Part shown: piece by piece, positions 17,133 through 25,588 of the stretch | How the letters are laid out: each line of letters opens with the position of its first letter | Numbering within the stretch: the first letter of the stretch is position 1 | Source of the DNA: Saprospiraceae bacterium | Lineage (GTDB): Bacteria; Bacteroidota; Bacteroidia; Chitinophagales; Saprospiraceae | DNA: 64,000 nucleotides | Reading direction: 5' to 3' | Assembly (NCBI GenBank): GCA_041392805.1 | Contig: JAWKLJ010000002.1 | Location: forward strand, 1,689,001 to 1,753,000 | Position numbers and translations under genes: made by a program | Notes under the pieces: generated by a model | Databases searched by the model: none | The model's input: the letters and a program-made list of their open reading frames with translations, nothing else | Told to the model about the DNA's origin: nothing

Positions 17133-19685
17133 TTATCTCCTCATGCTATGATTGATTTCCTTATGCATATGAACCGCGTGCTCAAATTTCTCTTTCAAGG
17201 CTTCTTTTACTTCCGCTTTATAGGATGCCTCTGTATAAATGCGATGCCAGAAGGGATGATCGTTTAAATCCATACCCGTTTGTTTGAAAATATCTTCCGC
17301 TAGTTGAAAGCCTGCTTCCAGGTCCTCATCGGTCAATTGGTAGTAGATGATATCTCCTTCTTCTGGGTGGACGATTTGCACTTCTTCGTGGGCAATGGCT
17401 GGGGCATTTTCACTGATAGATCGGGTTGTAACATCGCCGTTGGCAGGCAATCCCATCGCTTCTTTAAAACCAGGAACCAATTCCGCTAGCACTGCATAAG
17501 TTTGTCCCAATTGCTCCTTCAATCCCTCAATCTCTTTTTGTTGTGCCTTTATTTTTTGATCTTGTACTGTGACGACATCGGCTAAGTCATTGGTATTGAG
17601 TCCAATGGCGACGTTAACAAAGCTTAAAGGCTGAGACTTTGAGCTAGCCCAGGCCACACCCAGCACCTTTTTGTAATCTTCCGGCTTCATTTCCGCTTTG
17701 GATTTCCCGATCCCCAGGCCATTGTGGTAGCCGCTGGGTAAAATATAATCGCCGGGCTCCACTTCTCCGATTACTTTGGTCGGAATTTGGCCCATGAAAG
17801 CTACCATTTCGTATTGGTCTTCCGTCCCTTCTTTCGGCAATCCGCCCAGAACAGCCGGATTATGAGAAATGACCATAATCTGATCTACGTCATCTGTGTT
17901 TTTGGTGATAAAGCCATTTTTTAGCCCAACGACTTCACCTGCCCTAAATTTTTCAGAAGGATTTGCCTTTGGCAAGTACTCTGCATAGTCTTCTGCACCT
18001 GAAGCAAAGGTGACACCAAATTGTGCCTCGATATTGTCATCAAAAAGAATTAGATTGGCGGATACCTTGGCAAGGTCTGCAGTTTGCAGGGCGAGGTTAG
18101 CCGTAGCGACGACCAAATTGGCTGTTTCACTGACAATAAAAGAGGGAATGGGCGCTGTTACACAGGCCCCTAATCCTCCGCAGGCGGTAGATGAACTTGC
18201 CGCTGCGGCCAATGCTACTCCAGCCTGTATCTCTTCTGCAATGGCAATGGCTTCGGCCGTAGCAGATAAAGCAATATCCGTAATCAGAAAATCCCTTTCC
18301 AACTTGTAATCACTATTATTGGCCAGGTCCGCTGCACCATCTTCTCCTTCAATCCGACCAACCGTATTGCCTGCACTATTCAGAAAGGTGACAAAGTTAT
18401 TGTTGTTGTGTGGCGTGGAAGCTCCGACTTGAATGATTATTCCACTCCCATTACCTGTGTTTTGGAATTTGGCAACGTGCCCTGTTCCTACTTTCGCCGC
18501 ATTTGGGCTGGAGTCAACGACATTTCCAGTCGTCAAGGTCAAAGTTTTGCCGATATTGATGGCTCCGCCTATATTGACATCACCGCCTATGCCTGCACCA
18601 CCTGCCACGACTAGTGCACCCGATCCGGTATCGATGGAGGGAGTCATATCTGTAATGATAACTGGCCCTGCAAAGGACGTATTGCCGTTAAATTTTGCAT
18701 CCCCTCCGACATTGAGGTTTTTGCCAATACCTATACCACCATTGACGACTAGCCCGCCATCGGTCGGACTGAAAGAATTTAAAGCAGCATTATCCAGGAG
18801 TACGTGCTGATTGAAGGTCGCATCTTCATTGACAAGTAGAGTTCCGGTCAATAGGGTGGGGCTGGCATTATTGACATTGAGCAGACTATTCAAATTAGTA
18901 GGCCCATCTACATTGAGCGAAGCATTGAGGTCGGTGGCCAGGTCAACAGTCAAGGTTCCGGAGAGTAGGGTAGGGCTTTCATTGTTTACGGTAAATGGCC
19001 CATTGTTAAAGGTCGCACCGGAAACAGTGTTGAGAAACACACTTTTTTCTACGGTTAAATTTCCTCCTAGCTTCAGGTTGTTTTTAATATCAATATCACC
19101 GTCGGCCTTGATACGCATTCTTTCTATGCCATCGGTTTTAAAGAGGACGTCTATGAAGTTTCTAGTTCCAATAAAATGGCAGATGGTATCCACATTGTTG
19201 TTGCCGATGGTCGTCCAAAATGGTAGCCCTGTGGCATTGCATTCCGAGCGCTTCATGAGTTCATCCAGCACCAGGTTATTGGCTGAGCCCGCATGGAAGG
19301 CGTAAGGCACCGCCAGCAATTTATTATTGCTAATAGAATTAAAAAATCCATTTTCATCTTGCATGGATACCTCCATCCAAATATTATCTGTCGCCCAGGG
19401 GATAGCCCTGAATTCACCAGACTCCGTTCGCCCTTCTCCGACGGTCAGGCTAAACAAGCCCAGTTGATTGGTGACTACTTCATGTACTTCGCTATAGTTA
19501 ATCAGTTTAGGCGTGTTTTCGCCATTTAGGCTGATCTTTAGTGCGATTCTTCGGTTGGGTAAAATGGCGCCTGCTTCATCCCGGGCAACGCCCTGGTATT
19601 TCATGCCTTGTGGCACACCTTGTGCTTGAAGAAAGGAGAGACCTAGGAAAAGAAAAAACGACGTTAAGAGTAATATCTTTTTCAT
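17133..19685 (-). CDS. Tail-fibre-like secreted protein with repeated beta-structure and Peptidase_G2-like end
   Basis: This 850-residue exported protein has a signal peptide (about 1-21, ...FLQAQG). The N-terminal domain (about 22-135) is of the kind that precedes tail-fibre modules in Bacteroidota (GMKYQGVARDEAG, LAVPYAFHA). Residues about 190-400 contain many short repeats such as LNVDGPTNLNSLLNVNN and GGLVVNGGIGIGKNLNVGG, resembling phage and giant-virus fibre beta-prisms. A later block AEDYAEYLPKANPSEKFRAGEVVGL is like the Peptidase_G2/IMC self-cleavage domains of phage tail proteins. Near the C-terminus is a coiled coil (KIKAQQKEIEGLKEQL). I see no T9SS sorting domain at its end. It lies between two T9SS cargo genes, with gaps of 33 and 37 bases, in one operon. 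A self-assembling surface fibre is a reasonable inference. Confidence 0.8.
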   Translation of the reverse strand: MKKILLLTSFFLFLGLSFLQAQGVPQGMKYQGVARDEAGAILPNRRIALKISLNGENTPKLINYSEVHEVVTNQLGLFSLTVGEGRTESGEFRAIPWATDNIWMEVSMQDENGFFNSISNNKLLAVPYAFHAGSANNLVLDELMKRSECNATGLPFWTTIGNNNVDTICHFIGTRNFIDVLFKTDGIERMRIKADGDIDIKNNLKLGGNLTVEKSVFLNTVSGATFNNGPFTVNNESPTLLSGTLTVDLATDLNASLNVDGPTNLNSLLNVNNASPTLLTGTLLVNEDATFNQHVLLDNAALNSFSPTDGGLVVNGGIGIGKNLNVGGDAKFNGNTSFAGPVIITDMTPSIDTGSGALVVAGGAGIGGDVNIGGAINIGKTLTLTTGNVVDSSPNAAKVGTGHVAKFQNTGNGSGIIIQVGASTPHNNNNFVTFLNSAGNTVGRIEGEDGAADLANNSDYKLERDFLITDIALSATAEAIAIAEEIQAGVALAAAASSSTACGGLGACVTAPIPSFIVSETANLVVATANLALQTADLAKVSANLILFDDNIEAQFGVTFASGAEDYAEYLPKANPSEKFRAGEVVGLKNGFITKNTDDVDQIMVISHNPAVLGGLPKEGTEDQYEMVAFMGQIPTKVIGEVEPGDYILPSGYHNGLGIGKSKAEMKPEDYKKVLGVAWASSKSQPLSFVNVAIGLNTNDLADVVTVQDQKIKAQQKEIEGLKEQLGQTYAVLAELVPGFKEAMGLPANGDVTTRSISENAPAIAHEEVQIVHPEEGDIIYYQLTDEDLEAGFQLAEDIFKQTGMDLNDHPFWHRIYTEASYKAEVKEALKEKFEHAVHMHKEINHSMRR

Positions 19686-19718
19686 GATAGGGAATCTTTT
19701 TAATTAGGTTTTGGTGGA

Positions 19719-20228
19719 TTAAAATTTTGTCACTTTATAAGTCTCAATCAAACGACCTTTGGTTTCTAAAAATTGGATGAGGTATAAGCCGCTTGGATAG
19801 GCAGAAAAGTCGATTTCGAAAGACGAAAGCGAATTGACTGCTTGTTGTAGCAGTAGTTGTCCATTTGGGTGGACAAGGCGGAGGGTCATTGGGATGGCCT
19901 CAGTGTGTTGCATTTTTACTTGTAGTAGGTGTTGGACCGGATTAGGGGCCAGGGAAATGTTGTAATCGACAGGCTTGGAGCCAGCGGCTACTATTGGCGG
20001 TGGTGCCGGTACGATGGCTACACTGAGATGGGGCTGCTGAAATCCTTCTGTGATCATGCCCCCAGGCGTAGGCACTGTAGCCGTGGCCAGTTCTCCGAGG
20101 GTCCAATCGATGGTGATTCCACTGCGCCGGCTACTTCCCCCATCCGCCGCCAAAACGCTCTGGGCGAAGGTTATGGTAGGAAAGAGCAGCCCGCAGCACA
20201 AAGACATCAATAGGGATACTTTCTTCAT
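19719..20228 (-). CDS. Small T9SS type A sorting domain protein
   Basis: This short secreted protein (about 169 residues from the ATG at 20228; an in-frame ATG at 20237 adds three residues) has a signal peptide ending in TFAQ. The middle part ADGGSSRRSGITIDWTLGE and MITEGFQQPHL follows a pattern I recognise from many small Bacteroidota proteins that precede larger surface genes. The C-terminal 80 residues form a T9SS type A sorting domain (NISLAPNPVQHLLQV ... GLYLIQFLETKG). It is the first gene of the operon that continues with the tail-fibre-like and giant FN3 proteins. Its own function is unknown; it could be a minor component or anchor of the same surface structure. Confidence 0.82.
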   Translation of the reverse strand: MKKVSLLMSLCCGLLFPTITFAQSVLAADGGSSRRSGITIDWTLGELATATVPTPGGMITEGFQQPHLSVAIVPAPPPIVAAGSKPVDYNISLAPNPVQHLLQVKMQHTEAIPMTLRLVHPNGQLLLQQAVNSLSSFEIDFSAYPSGLYLIQFLETKGRLIETYKVTKF

Positions 20229-21038
20229 GTTAATCATTTTATGAATTGAATGCTATAAATGCCACTTTATCTGTTTAATTGGGTAGATAATTGTTTGGAT
20301 TAACCCTTTTCTGGACTATGAAAATCGTCAAAGAACCGATTAAAAATAGAATAGGTCCTCCTAATGGAAAAGTGCGATGATGGAAGTATGTCTAATGCGG
20401 TATGTGTTTTTTAGCCTGTATCAAATCAGTGGTAGGATGAGTTGCAAAAGCGCTGAAATGGTATATTGGGGAAATGTTGTAGTTGATGCCCACCACGGAA
20501 ATTGATTCTAATTACTTTAAAGATATGTTTTTTTTATCTATGATTCAATTGTTTAAGGGAACTTTTTTTTATTCGCTTGGGTTTATCCCTCTGACAATAG
20601 AAAAAATCGCGCATCAAAATCTCTGATAATGACTTCAAAAAATACCATTCTATCCATTTTCCAAACAAGTGCTTAGATAAGCGCTTAAGACCTTCTCCAA
20701 TTTTGCTGAATAGGACGATCGCTTGAGAGACAAGCCTTGTCCATAGATTGCATGTTTTGCTACCGGCATGAATTGACATTCAGGCTTACCTTTTCACGTC
20801 TACTGAGGAAAGTAATCACACATTTCACACATTTTTTCATCGTTCTCTCTAAATCACTAACCCATGTTAACACTATTTTTAAAGGAAAAATTAACAAAAA
20901 GCACATTCGTTTTCTTCACTCACAAAGGAACCGAAGATATCATTATGGATTAGGCGGCGTGTAACTGGCAAAGGGTGCTTATTAACTAATCGCCCTTTTG
21001 CCTTTTCAAGCGCTCAGGATCACCCACCATTATAGCAT
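20229..21038. other. Long intergenic region without a convincing gene
   Basis: This 810-base stretch separates the minus-strand surface operon from the next minus-strand gene. It should hold the operon promoter, but I could not find a full match to the Bacteroidota consensus. An imperfect hairpin (20967-21002, arms GGCAAAGGGTG and CGCCCTTTTGCC) just beyond the stop of the 470-residue gene may end that transcript. A short minus-strand frame at 20534-20779 has no protein-like character. Confidence 0.5.
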
Positions 21039-22451
21039 TTAAACAATCCCTTTATAATCAGCAATTTTTTCTAGTAACCATGTTTTAAAAAACAAAGGTT
21101 GCTTTTTTTCTAGCTGAGCCAGCAACTTCGTTTTGCTGACCTTTTGTCGAGCCATGGTTTTTATGATCTGGATAAAATGGAAAGTAGCCCGTTCATTATC
21201 CCCTTTAATTTGCCTATTGCGGCGAATGAATTGTTCGAAGGATCGGCAATAATATAGAATGAGGGTGGGCGGTTCATCAAGTTCTACGAAGCTGCGGAGC
21301 CGGAGCGCCCGGGCTCTCAGGTCATAAAAAGCATCTGCATAGGTTAATCCCTGGAGTTGCTCTAGCGTTTTTTCAAACGCACCTTGTTCAAAATAGATCA
21401 TCGCTAAGGACAACTGGGTCGCACTTTCTTTGACACCATCGGGGAGGTACACCTGATAGGTTTGGGTAAAATACTCCGCCCATTGAAATTGCTTTAAGCG
21501 GCAGGCCAGGTTGACAATATTACTGAAATTGGTAGGTGTAAAAAATTGTCCTTTAACCAGAAATTGGTGTTGAATACCAAATTTATAAATCTCGAATGCC
21601 TCTTTTAAAAAGAGCTGTTTACCGAGTTTGATTTGAGAAGAAGTGAAATTGATGAGATGCAAAAAAACAAAGTATTGATCATCTAACGTTAAGTGTTGAC
21701 CAGGAACAAGCTGGAAAAACTCCTCTTTTAGCTGATAATAAGTATGCTCACTTTGATCTTTTTCGAGGGTGTAAACTTTTAAAAAAAGCAAGATTAGGGG
21801 AGACAAAGGGATATTTTCTACCTCGATGTGGATCAATGGCGCCTCAATTGCGGGGTCCCAATCACTCAGGATTCGCTGCCGGCTAAGTAGCTCTGTAGCC
21901 AATTTAATTTTGGCACCATAATAGAACTGATTTAATAGGGAAAGGCTCTGCTGGGGCAGCATATTATCCGCATTCAGTTTAGGCGATTTGGGGTGAAAAA
22001 ACTGATTTTGATACAGTAACATAAGCTGGAGATATGACCAAATATTTTGACGGTCTTGTTGTTCATAAACCTGAATCATCTGGCCCGATAATTGAAAAAA
22101 TGCCTTATCCATTTGACGGTCCTTATATTGCTCCAGCAGGGCATAATCATAAACAAAGGAATGGCTTTTTACCTTTTGCCAAACCAGAAAATCTTTCAGC
22201 AATAGATGGAGTTCTGAAAGGATATTTAATAGCCGCTTTCGCTTTTGCCCAGGATCAAGGAGCTTTTTTACCATATAATCCAGATCGAGGTGTTTTTCAG
22301 AACTAAAATCGGGGTAAAGCTTTTTGATATAGTCGAAGACCGCTCTTAAAATGACCGAGCGTGGACGTTGATTTTTAAGGTATATAGCAAAATCCGTTAA
22401 TTCTTCAGGCCGGAGTCGTTGCAACAATTGAATCAAATGACTATCCTTCAT
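21039..22451 (-). CDS. Uncharacterised 470-residue helical protein, paralogue A
   Basis: I do not recognise a named family. The 470-residue protein has no signal peptide or clear membrane span, is leucine-, glutamine- and aromatic-rich, and looks almost wholly helical with TPR-like helix pairs in the C-terminal half (for example FNLACRLKQFQWAEYF-type segments). Its N-terminal 130 residues resemble those of the gene at 50353-51786 in spacing of LQ..LRPEEL, YPDFS, LLNILSELHLLLKDFL and a following LLEQYKDRQ block, and the two have nearly equal lengths (470 and 477), so I treat them as paralogues. It stands alone on the minus strand. Function is unknown; a scaffold or protein-binding role is only a guess from the helical layout. 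Confidence 0.75.
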   Translation of the reverse strand: MKDSHLIQLLQRLRPEELTDFAIYLKNQRPRSVILRAVFDYIKKLYPDFSSEKHLDLDYMVKKLLDPGQKRKRLLNILSELHLLLKDFLVWQKVKSHSFVYDYALLEQYKDRQMDKAFFQLSGQMIQVYEQQDRQNIWSYLQLMLLYQNQFFHPKSPKLNADNMLPQQSLSLLNQFYYGAKIKLATELLSRQRILSDWDPAIEAPLIHIEVENIPLSPLILLFLKVYTLEKDQSEHTYYQLKEEFFQLVPGQHLTLDDQYFVFLHLINFTSSQIKLGKQLFLKEAFEIYKFGIQHQFLVKGQFFTPTNFSNIVNLACRLKQFQWAEYFTQTYQVYLPDGVKESATQLSLAMIYFEQGAFEKTLEQLQGLTYADAFYDLRARALRLRSFVELDEPPTLILYYCRSFEQFIRRNRQIKGDNERATFHFIQIIKTMARQKVSKTKLLAQLEKKQPLFFKTWLLEKIADYKGIV

Positions 22452-22755
22452 TTTAACACTTTTATTGCGGGAAAAATTACAAAAATGAGTTTGGATAACA
22501 CAACTTTAGACTGCATATTCGTGTCGATTTAAAATATGGCGCTGGTTTGAAGGTCGCTTCATGGCAAAAAAAGGTACCTGCAAATAAGTCCTAACCCCAA
22601 AAAAACGCTTCCCAATGCGCTCCCTCAATCCAATAGCCACTCAAAGGGAAGTTGAAAAGATTCGAATTTAGAACTAAAATGGCTTTACTCTATTGACAAA
22701 AATCCTGGCTTTCAACCGATGGCTGGGGTTTTAATTTTCCAGATGAACTTTTAAC
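22452..22755. other. Intergenic region between divergent genes
   Basis: About 300 bases lie between the divergent 470-residue gene and the promoter of the nuclease/SPOR-like gene. I see no gene or strong hairpin in it. Confidence 0.5.
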
Positions 22756-22785
22756 TTGGTATTTGCTGCAAGAGGATTATTTTTG
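22756..22785 (+). promoter_or_regulatory. Bacteroidota-type promoter TTG-N19-TAttTTTG
   Basis: TTG at 22756-22758 is followed, after exactly 19 bases, by TATTTTTG at 22778-22785, a full match to the Bacteroidota sigma consensus (TTG, 19-21, TAnnTTTG). Transcription would start near 22792, about 30 bases before the ATG at 22822. This argues against a longer protein starting at 22756. Confidence 0.7.
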
Positions 22786-22821
22786 TCCTCACCGTTTCGG
22801 TCAACGCATCGTAAAATAGCT

Positions 22822-24081
22822 ATGTCATCATCAAATACCCTGAGTGAACAATTTATCCAAGAAAAAGCGATCAACTTTTTAGATCGATATTACCGAGGGA
22901 GTAGTGCCAATGGACGGGTCTTTGCGCAAGCGGAGGTGCGCACGATAACCAAGAAAAGAGCGGATGGGCTAGTTGCCTGGTGCCAGCTGCTAGGTGGTGT
23001 AGGGGTGGCATCTTTGGAAGCCAAGTCAGCTAAAACGCTTTCCGCCTTAGTGAAAAGCCTGGATGAGGTGAAAATTAAAAAAGATAGCACCTGGCTGACA
23101 GTGGTGATCGTCTTTATGGGTGCATACATTGCCTGGGATCGCGGATTGCGCCAATACCTGGACCCCTTTTGGGTATTGGTGTTATATGGCGTGCTGTTTT
23201 CACTCATTCCTTACATTCAAAAATTCCTCCAAGGCATTCGTTTACCTTTTCATCAGCGCATTGCGGTGTTAGAACAGTTGCTGCAATATCCTTCCAATGA
23301 ACCGTGGGTGGCCATTGGGACGGATAGCGTAAATTCAGGACAGTTTGCTTTATTGCGGAGAGCCTGCCAAAAAAAGCGTTTAGGTTTATTATTAGTCGAC
23401 AAAAATGGAAAGGTACAAATCGAAACCCGGCCGAAGTACAATTACGCTTTTCCCAAAAAAGATTATTTGGTTTACTATGAAAAGGGCGAGGATATCCGGC
23501 GGGAGGTCAAGAAAGGTAGCAATTGGAAATTATGGACCATTTTAGGCACTTCTTCCCAGTTGCGGGCCAATGTTTATCACTTTGGCTTGGCCTTAGCCGG
23601 TTTTGTAGCTGTGTATGGCGCGATCAACCTGTCAACCAGCCCATTGTCCGCAAAGGAGCCTTTAAAAAAAGAAACCGAAGCAGTGGAAAAAGAAAAAGAT
23701 GCCTTTGCCTTTTTGGATACCCTCAGAGAAGAAATGGATAACAAAACTGCCGAAGAACAAGGAAAGCCACAGCAGCAAACCGATTGCGACCAGTCCATTC
23801 TGGGGCCAAAGTATATCATTAAGGATCAATTATTTAAATCCGAAGCAGCTGCGAAAAAGCGGGTGGAAGTCTTAAAGGCGGCTGGTTTTGAAGATAGCAA
23901 TTATCTGTGGCTGCCCTGTTATAAAAATGAGCTCAGGAAAGAAGCTTTTTGTGTTTATCCTTTCTATCCCAGAGCCAGTCAGGAAAATGCCTTAGCCCAA
24001 CTCCGTTCCTTTCTGGAAACCAGCATGGAAAAAGGTTTGCCTGTGGATGAACCCCGAATTCTACTTGTAGAGTTGAAATAA
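22822..24081 (+). CDS. Membrane protein with PD-(D/E)XK-like N-terminus and SPOR-like C-terminus
   Basis: This 419-residue protein is not a family I can name. The N-terminal 90 residues resemble restriction-endonuclease-fold domains: a Q-E-V-R-T strand, then ADG (Asp48) and, 18 residues later, EAK (Glu66, Lys68), the usual D...ExK order. Two hydrophobic helices follow (about 91-108 and 115-136), then a cytosolic region with VAIGTDSVNSGQFALL, a third hydrophobic helix (about 252-270), a charged linker, and a C-terminal block (about 340-405) that looks like a SPOR peptidoglycan-binding domain (FKSEAAAKKRVEVLKAAGF). I chose the ATG at 22822 because a consensus promoter lies upstream and overlaps the longer frame. 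The gene stands alone. Whether the nuclease-like domain is active is unknown. Confidence 0.75.
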   Translation: MSSSNTLSEQFIQEKAINFLDRYYRGSSANGRVFAQAEVRTITKKRADGLVAWCQLLGGVGVASLEAKSAKTLSALVKSLDEVKIKKDSTWLTVVIVFMGAYIAWDRGLRQYLDPFWVLVLYGVLFSLIPYIQKFLQGIRLPFHQRIAVLEQLLQYPSNEPWVAIGTDSVNSGQFALLRRACQKKRLGLLLVDKNGKVQIETRPKYNYAFPKKDYLVYYEKGEDIRREVKKGSNWKLWTILGTSSQLRANVYHFGLALAGFVAVYGAINLSTSPLSAKEPLKKETEAVEKEKDAFAFLDTLREEMDNKTAEEQGKPQQQTDCDQSILGPKYIIKDQLFKSEAAAKKRVEVLKAAGFEDSNYLWLPCYKNELRKEAFCVYPFYPRASQENALAQLRSFLETSMEKGLPVDEPRILLVELK

Positions 24082-24163
24082 AAAGGTTAAATTGTAGGTG
24101 TTCCCCAACTTATTGCAGACTTCAATAGGTCTATAGCTACATTATAGTTGAAAACTAATACCT

Positions 24164-25411
24164 ATGAGAAAAATCACCTCGATACTACTACTTAGCTGGG
24201 CACCATTTATTCTTTTCGGCCAGTGGATTCAGCTCAATTCCGGCACTGCTCAACATTTAAAAGACATTCATTTTCTAAATCCTGCTTATGGCGTTGCAGT
24301 AGGAGATAATGGAACCGTGTTATTAACCCTTGATAGTGGGCAGCAATGGAATGCTATTGCCGAAGGGCTATCAACGAATTTCTCTTCTGTCCTGGTCTGG
24401 AATGTTGACACCATTTTGGTTGCAGGAAAGAATGAATCAACCCCTACTACTTATTTGACCACCGATGCTGGCCAGGAATGGACCTTGGTCGATGATGGCT
24501 TTGAGGTGGAGCGAATAGGAGACCGATTATTGGGAATGGGGTATAAGACTTTTCGAAAAAGCGATAACAAGGGGCAACTTTGGGAAAAAGGCCCTGAAAT
24601 TATTGGTAATACCACTTTACCAGAGCGAATAAAAGTAGCTAATGACCAATATGCTGTGGCTACGGGAAATGTGAGTGGTTTTTTTGGCTATTCTTTTTAT
24701 GGCTACCGGACCAAAGATCAAGGTGATAGTTGGTTTCCTTTTTATGTTTTTGACTTGCCAAATGCAGATGCTGCGACGGCATCAAGCTATCCTCATCCCG
24801 ATACTTTATTTGTCTTTACCAATGAACAGGATGGTTTTTTGCCTGGCCCCAACAATGGGTTATTTCGGCTCACCGATTTCTATTTTGAGACGCAAAATGG
24901 GGCGGATAGCTGGCGATTTAATGCCAGCCTGGTCAGTAGCAATATTCCTACTTATGTACATGATGCGTTTTTTTTAGACGGTCGGAATGGCTATATGGTT
25001 GGGGAGAATGGCCAAATTTATGTAACTGCCGATGGTGGCCAGGGTTGGGACAGTGTATTTGACAGTGGTGTACAGCTTAACCGTATTCATTTGCTGGATA
25101 ATCAAATGGCATTCATTGTGGGCAATGAGGGGACTATCCTAAAGAACGAAAACCTTACCACGACCCATTACCCTACACGACCGATTGACGTGGTGCTTTG
25201 GCCTAACCCTACTCCTGATAAGTTGCATATCAAAGGAGTGGACTTGCCAGCAACAAAACTGTATCTTTTTGATGTCACAGGTAGGCTAATTCGGCAGTTT
25301 AATTGGCGTCAAGGCGAAACCATTAGCCTCGACGGGTTGCCTCAAGGCGTTTATGAATTAGCCATTAAATTGAAATGGCAGCAGCTGATGTTTAAAATCG
25401 TGAAGATATAA
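24164..25411 (+). CDS. YCF48/BNR-repeat secreted protein with T9SS type A sorting domain
   Basis: This 415-residue secreted protein has a signal peptide (about 1-20). Residues 25-330 form a propeller of BNR/YCF48-like repeats with the hallmarks of that group: HFLNPAYGVAVGDNGTVLLT, TTDAGQEW, FLDGRNGYMVGENGQIYVTADGGQGWD and NQMAFIVGNEGTIL. The C-terminal 75 residues are a T9SS type A sorting domain (VVLWPNPTPDKLHIKGV ... GLPQGVYELAI). Such propellers usually bind protein or glycan and are common T9SS cargo; no enzymatic role is evident. It has no clear operon partners and is followed by a 160-bp palindrome. Confidence 0.87.
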   Translation: MRKITSILLLSWAPFILFGQWIQLNSGTAQHLKDIHFLNPAYGVAVGDNGTVLLTLDSGQQWNAIAEGLSTNFSSVLVWNVDTILVAGKNESTPTTYLTTDAGQEWTLVDDGFEVERIGDRLLGMGYKTFRKSDNKGQLWEKGPEIIGNTTLPERIKVANDQYAVATGNVSGFFGYSFYGYRTKDQGDSWFPFYVFDLPNADAATASSYPHPDTLFVFTNEQDGFLPGPNNGLFRLTDFYFETQNGADSWRFNASLVSSNIPTYVHDAFFLDGRNGYMVGENGQIYVTADGGQGWDSVFDSGVQLNRIHLLDNQMAFIVGNEGTILKNENLTTTHYPTRPIDVVLWPNPTPDKLHIKGVDLPATKLYLFDVTGRLIRQFNWRQGETISLDGLPQGVYELAIKLKWQQLMFKIVKI

Positions 25412-25415
25412 CTTA

Positions 25416-25575
25416 GGAATGAGGATTAAATAAAGTATACAAGATTGACGTAGGAATTTTGCCCGCTGAGAAGGCGAAAAAAACGAGCGTAGCCTTAACT
25501 ACGTGAGTCTTTTTTTAACGTGGTCAGAGGGGAAAAGAACAAGTCAAGATGTATATTTTATTTGGAACTCATTCC
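25416..25575. repeat. 160-bp near-complete palindrome, element B
   Basis: The outer arms (25416-25440, GGAATGAG...ATATAC-like, and 25551-25575) are inverted copies, and pairing continues inward with mismatches to an apex at CGTAG-CCTTAA-CTACG (about 25488-25503). The total is about 160 bases. The inner core (TTTTG, then GGCGAAAAAAACG and AGCGTAG) is shared with element A at 40004-40164. It sits directly between the T9SS gene and the methyltransferase gene. Confidence 0.8.
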
Positions 25576-25588
25576 TTACCTTTGCCAG

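Noticed and set aside
20534..20779. 81-residue minus-strand frame in the long intergenic region
   Set aside because: Composition is not protein-like and no start context or relatives are recognisable.
25520..25588. N-terminal extension of the RsmB-like protein
   Set aside because: It lies largely inside palindrome B and does not match family N-termini; the GTG at 25589 fits better.
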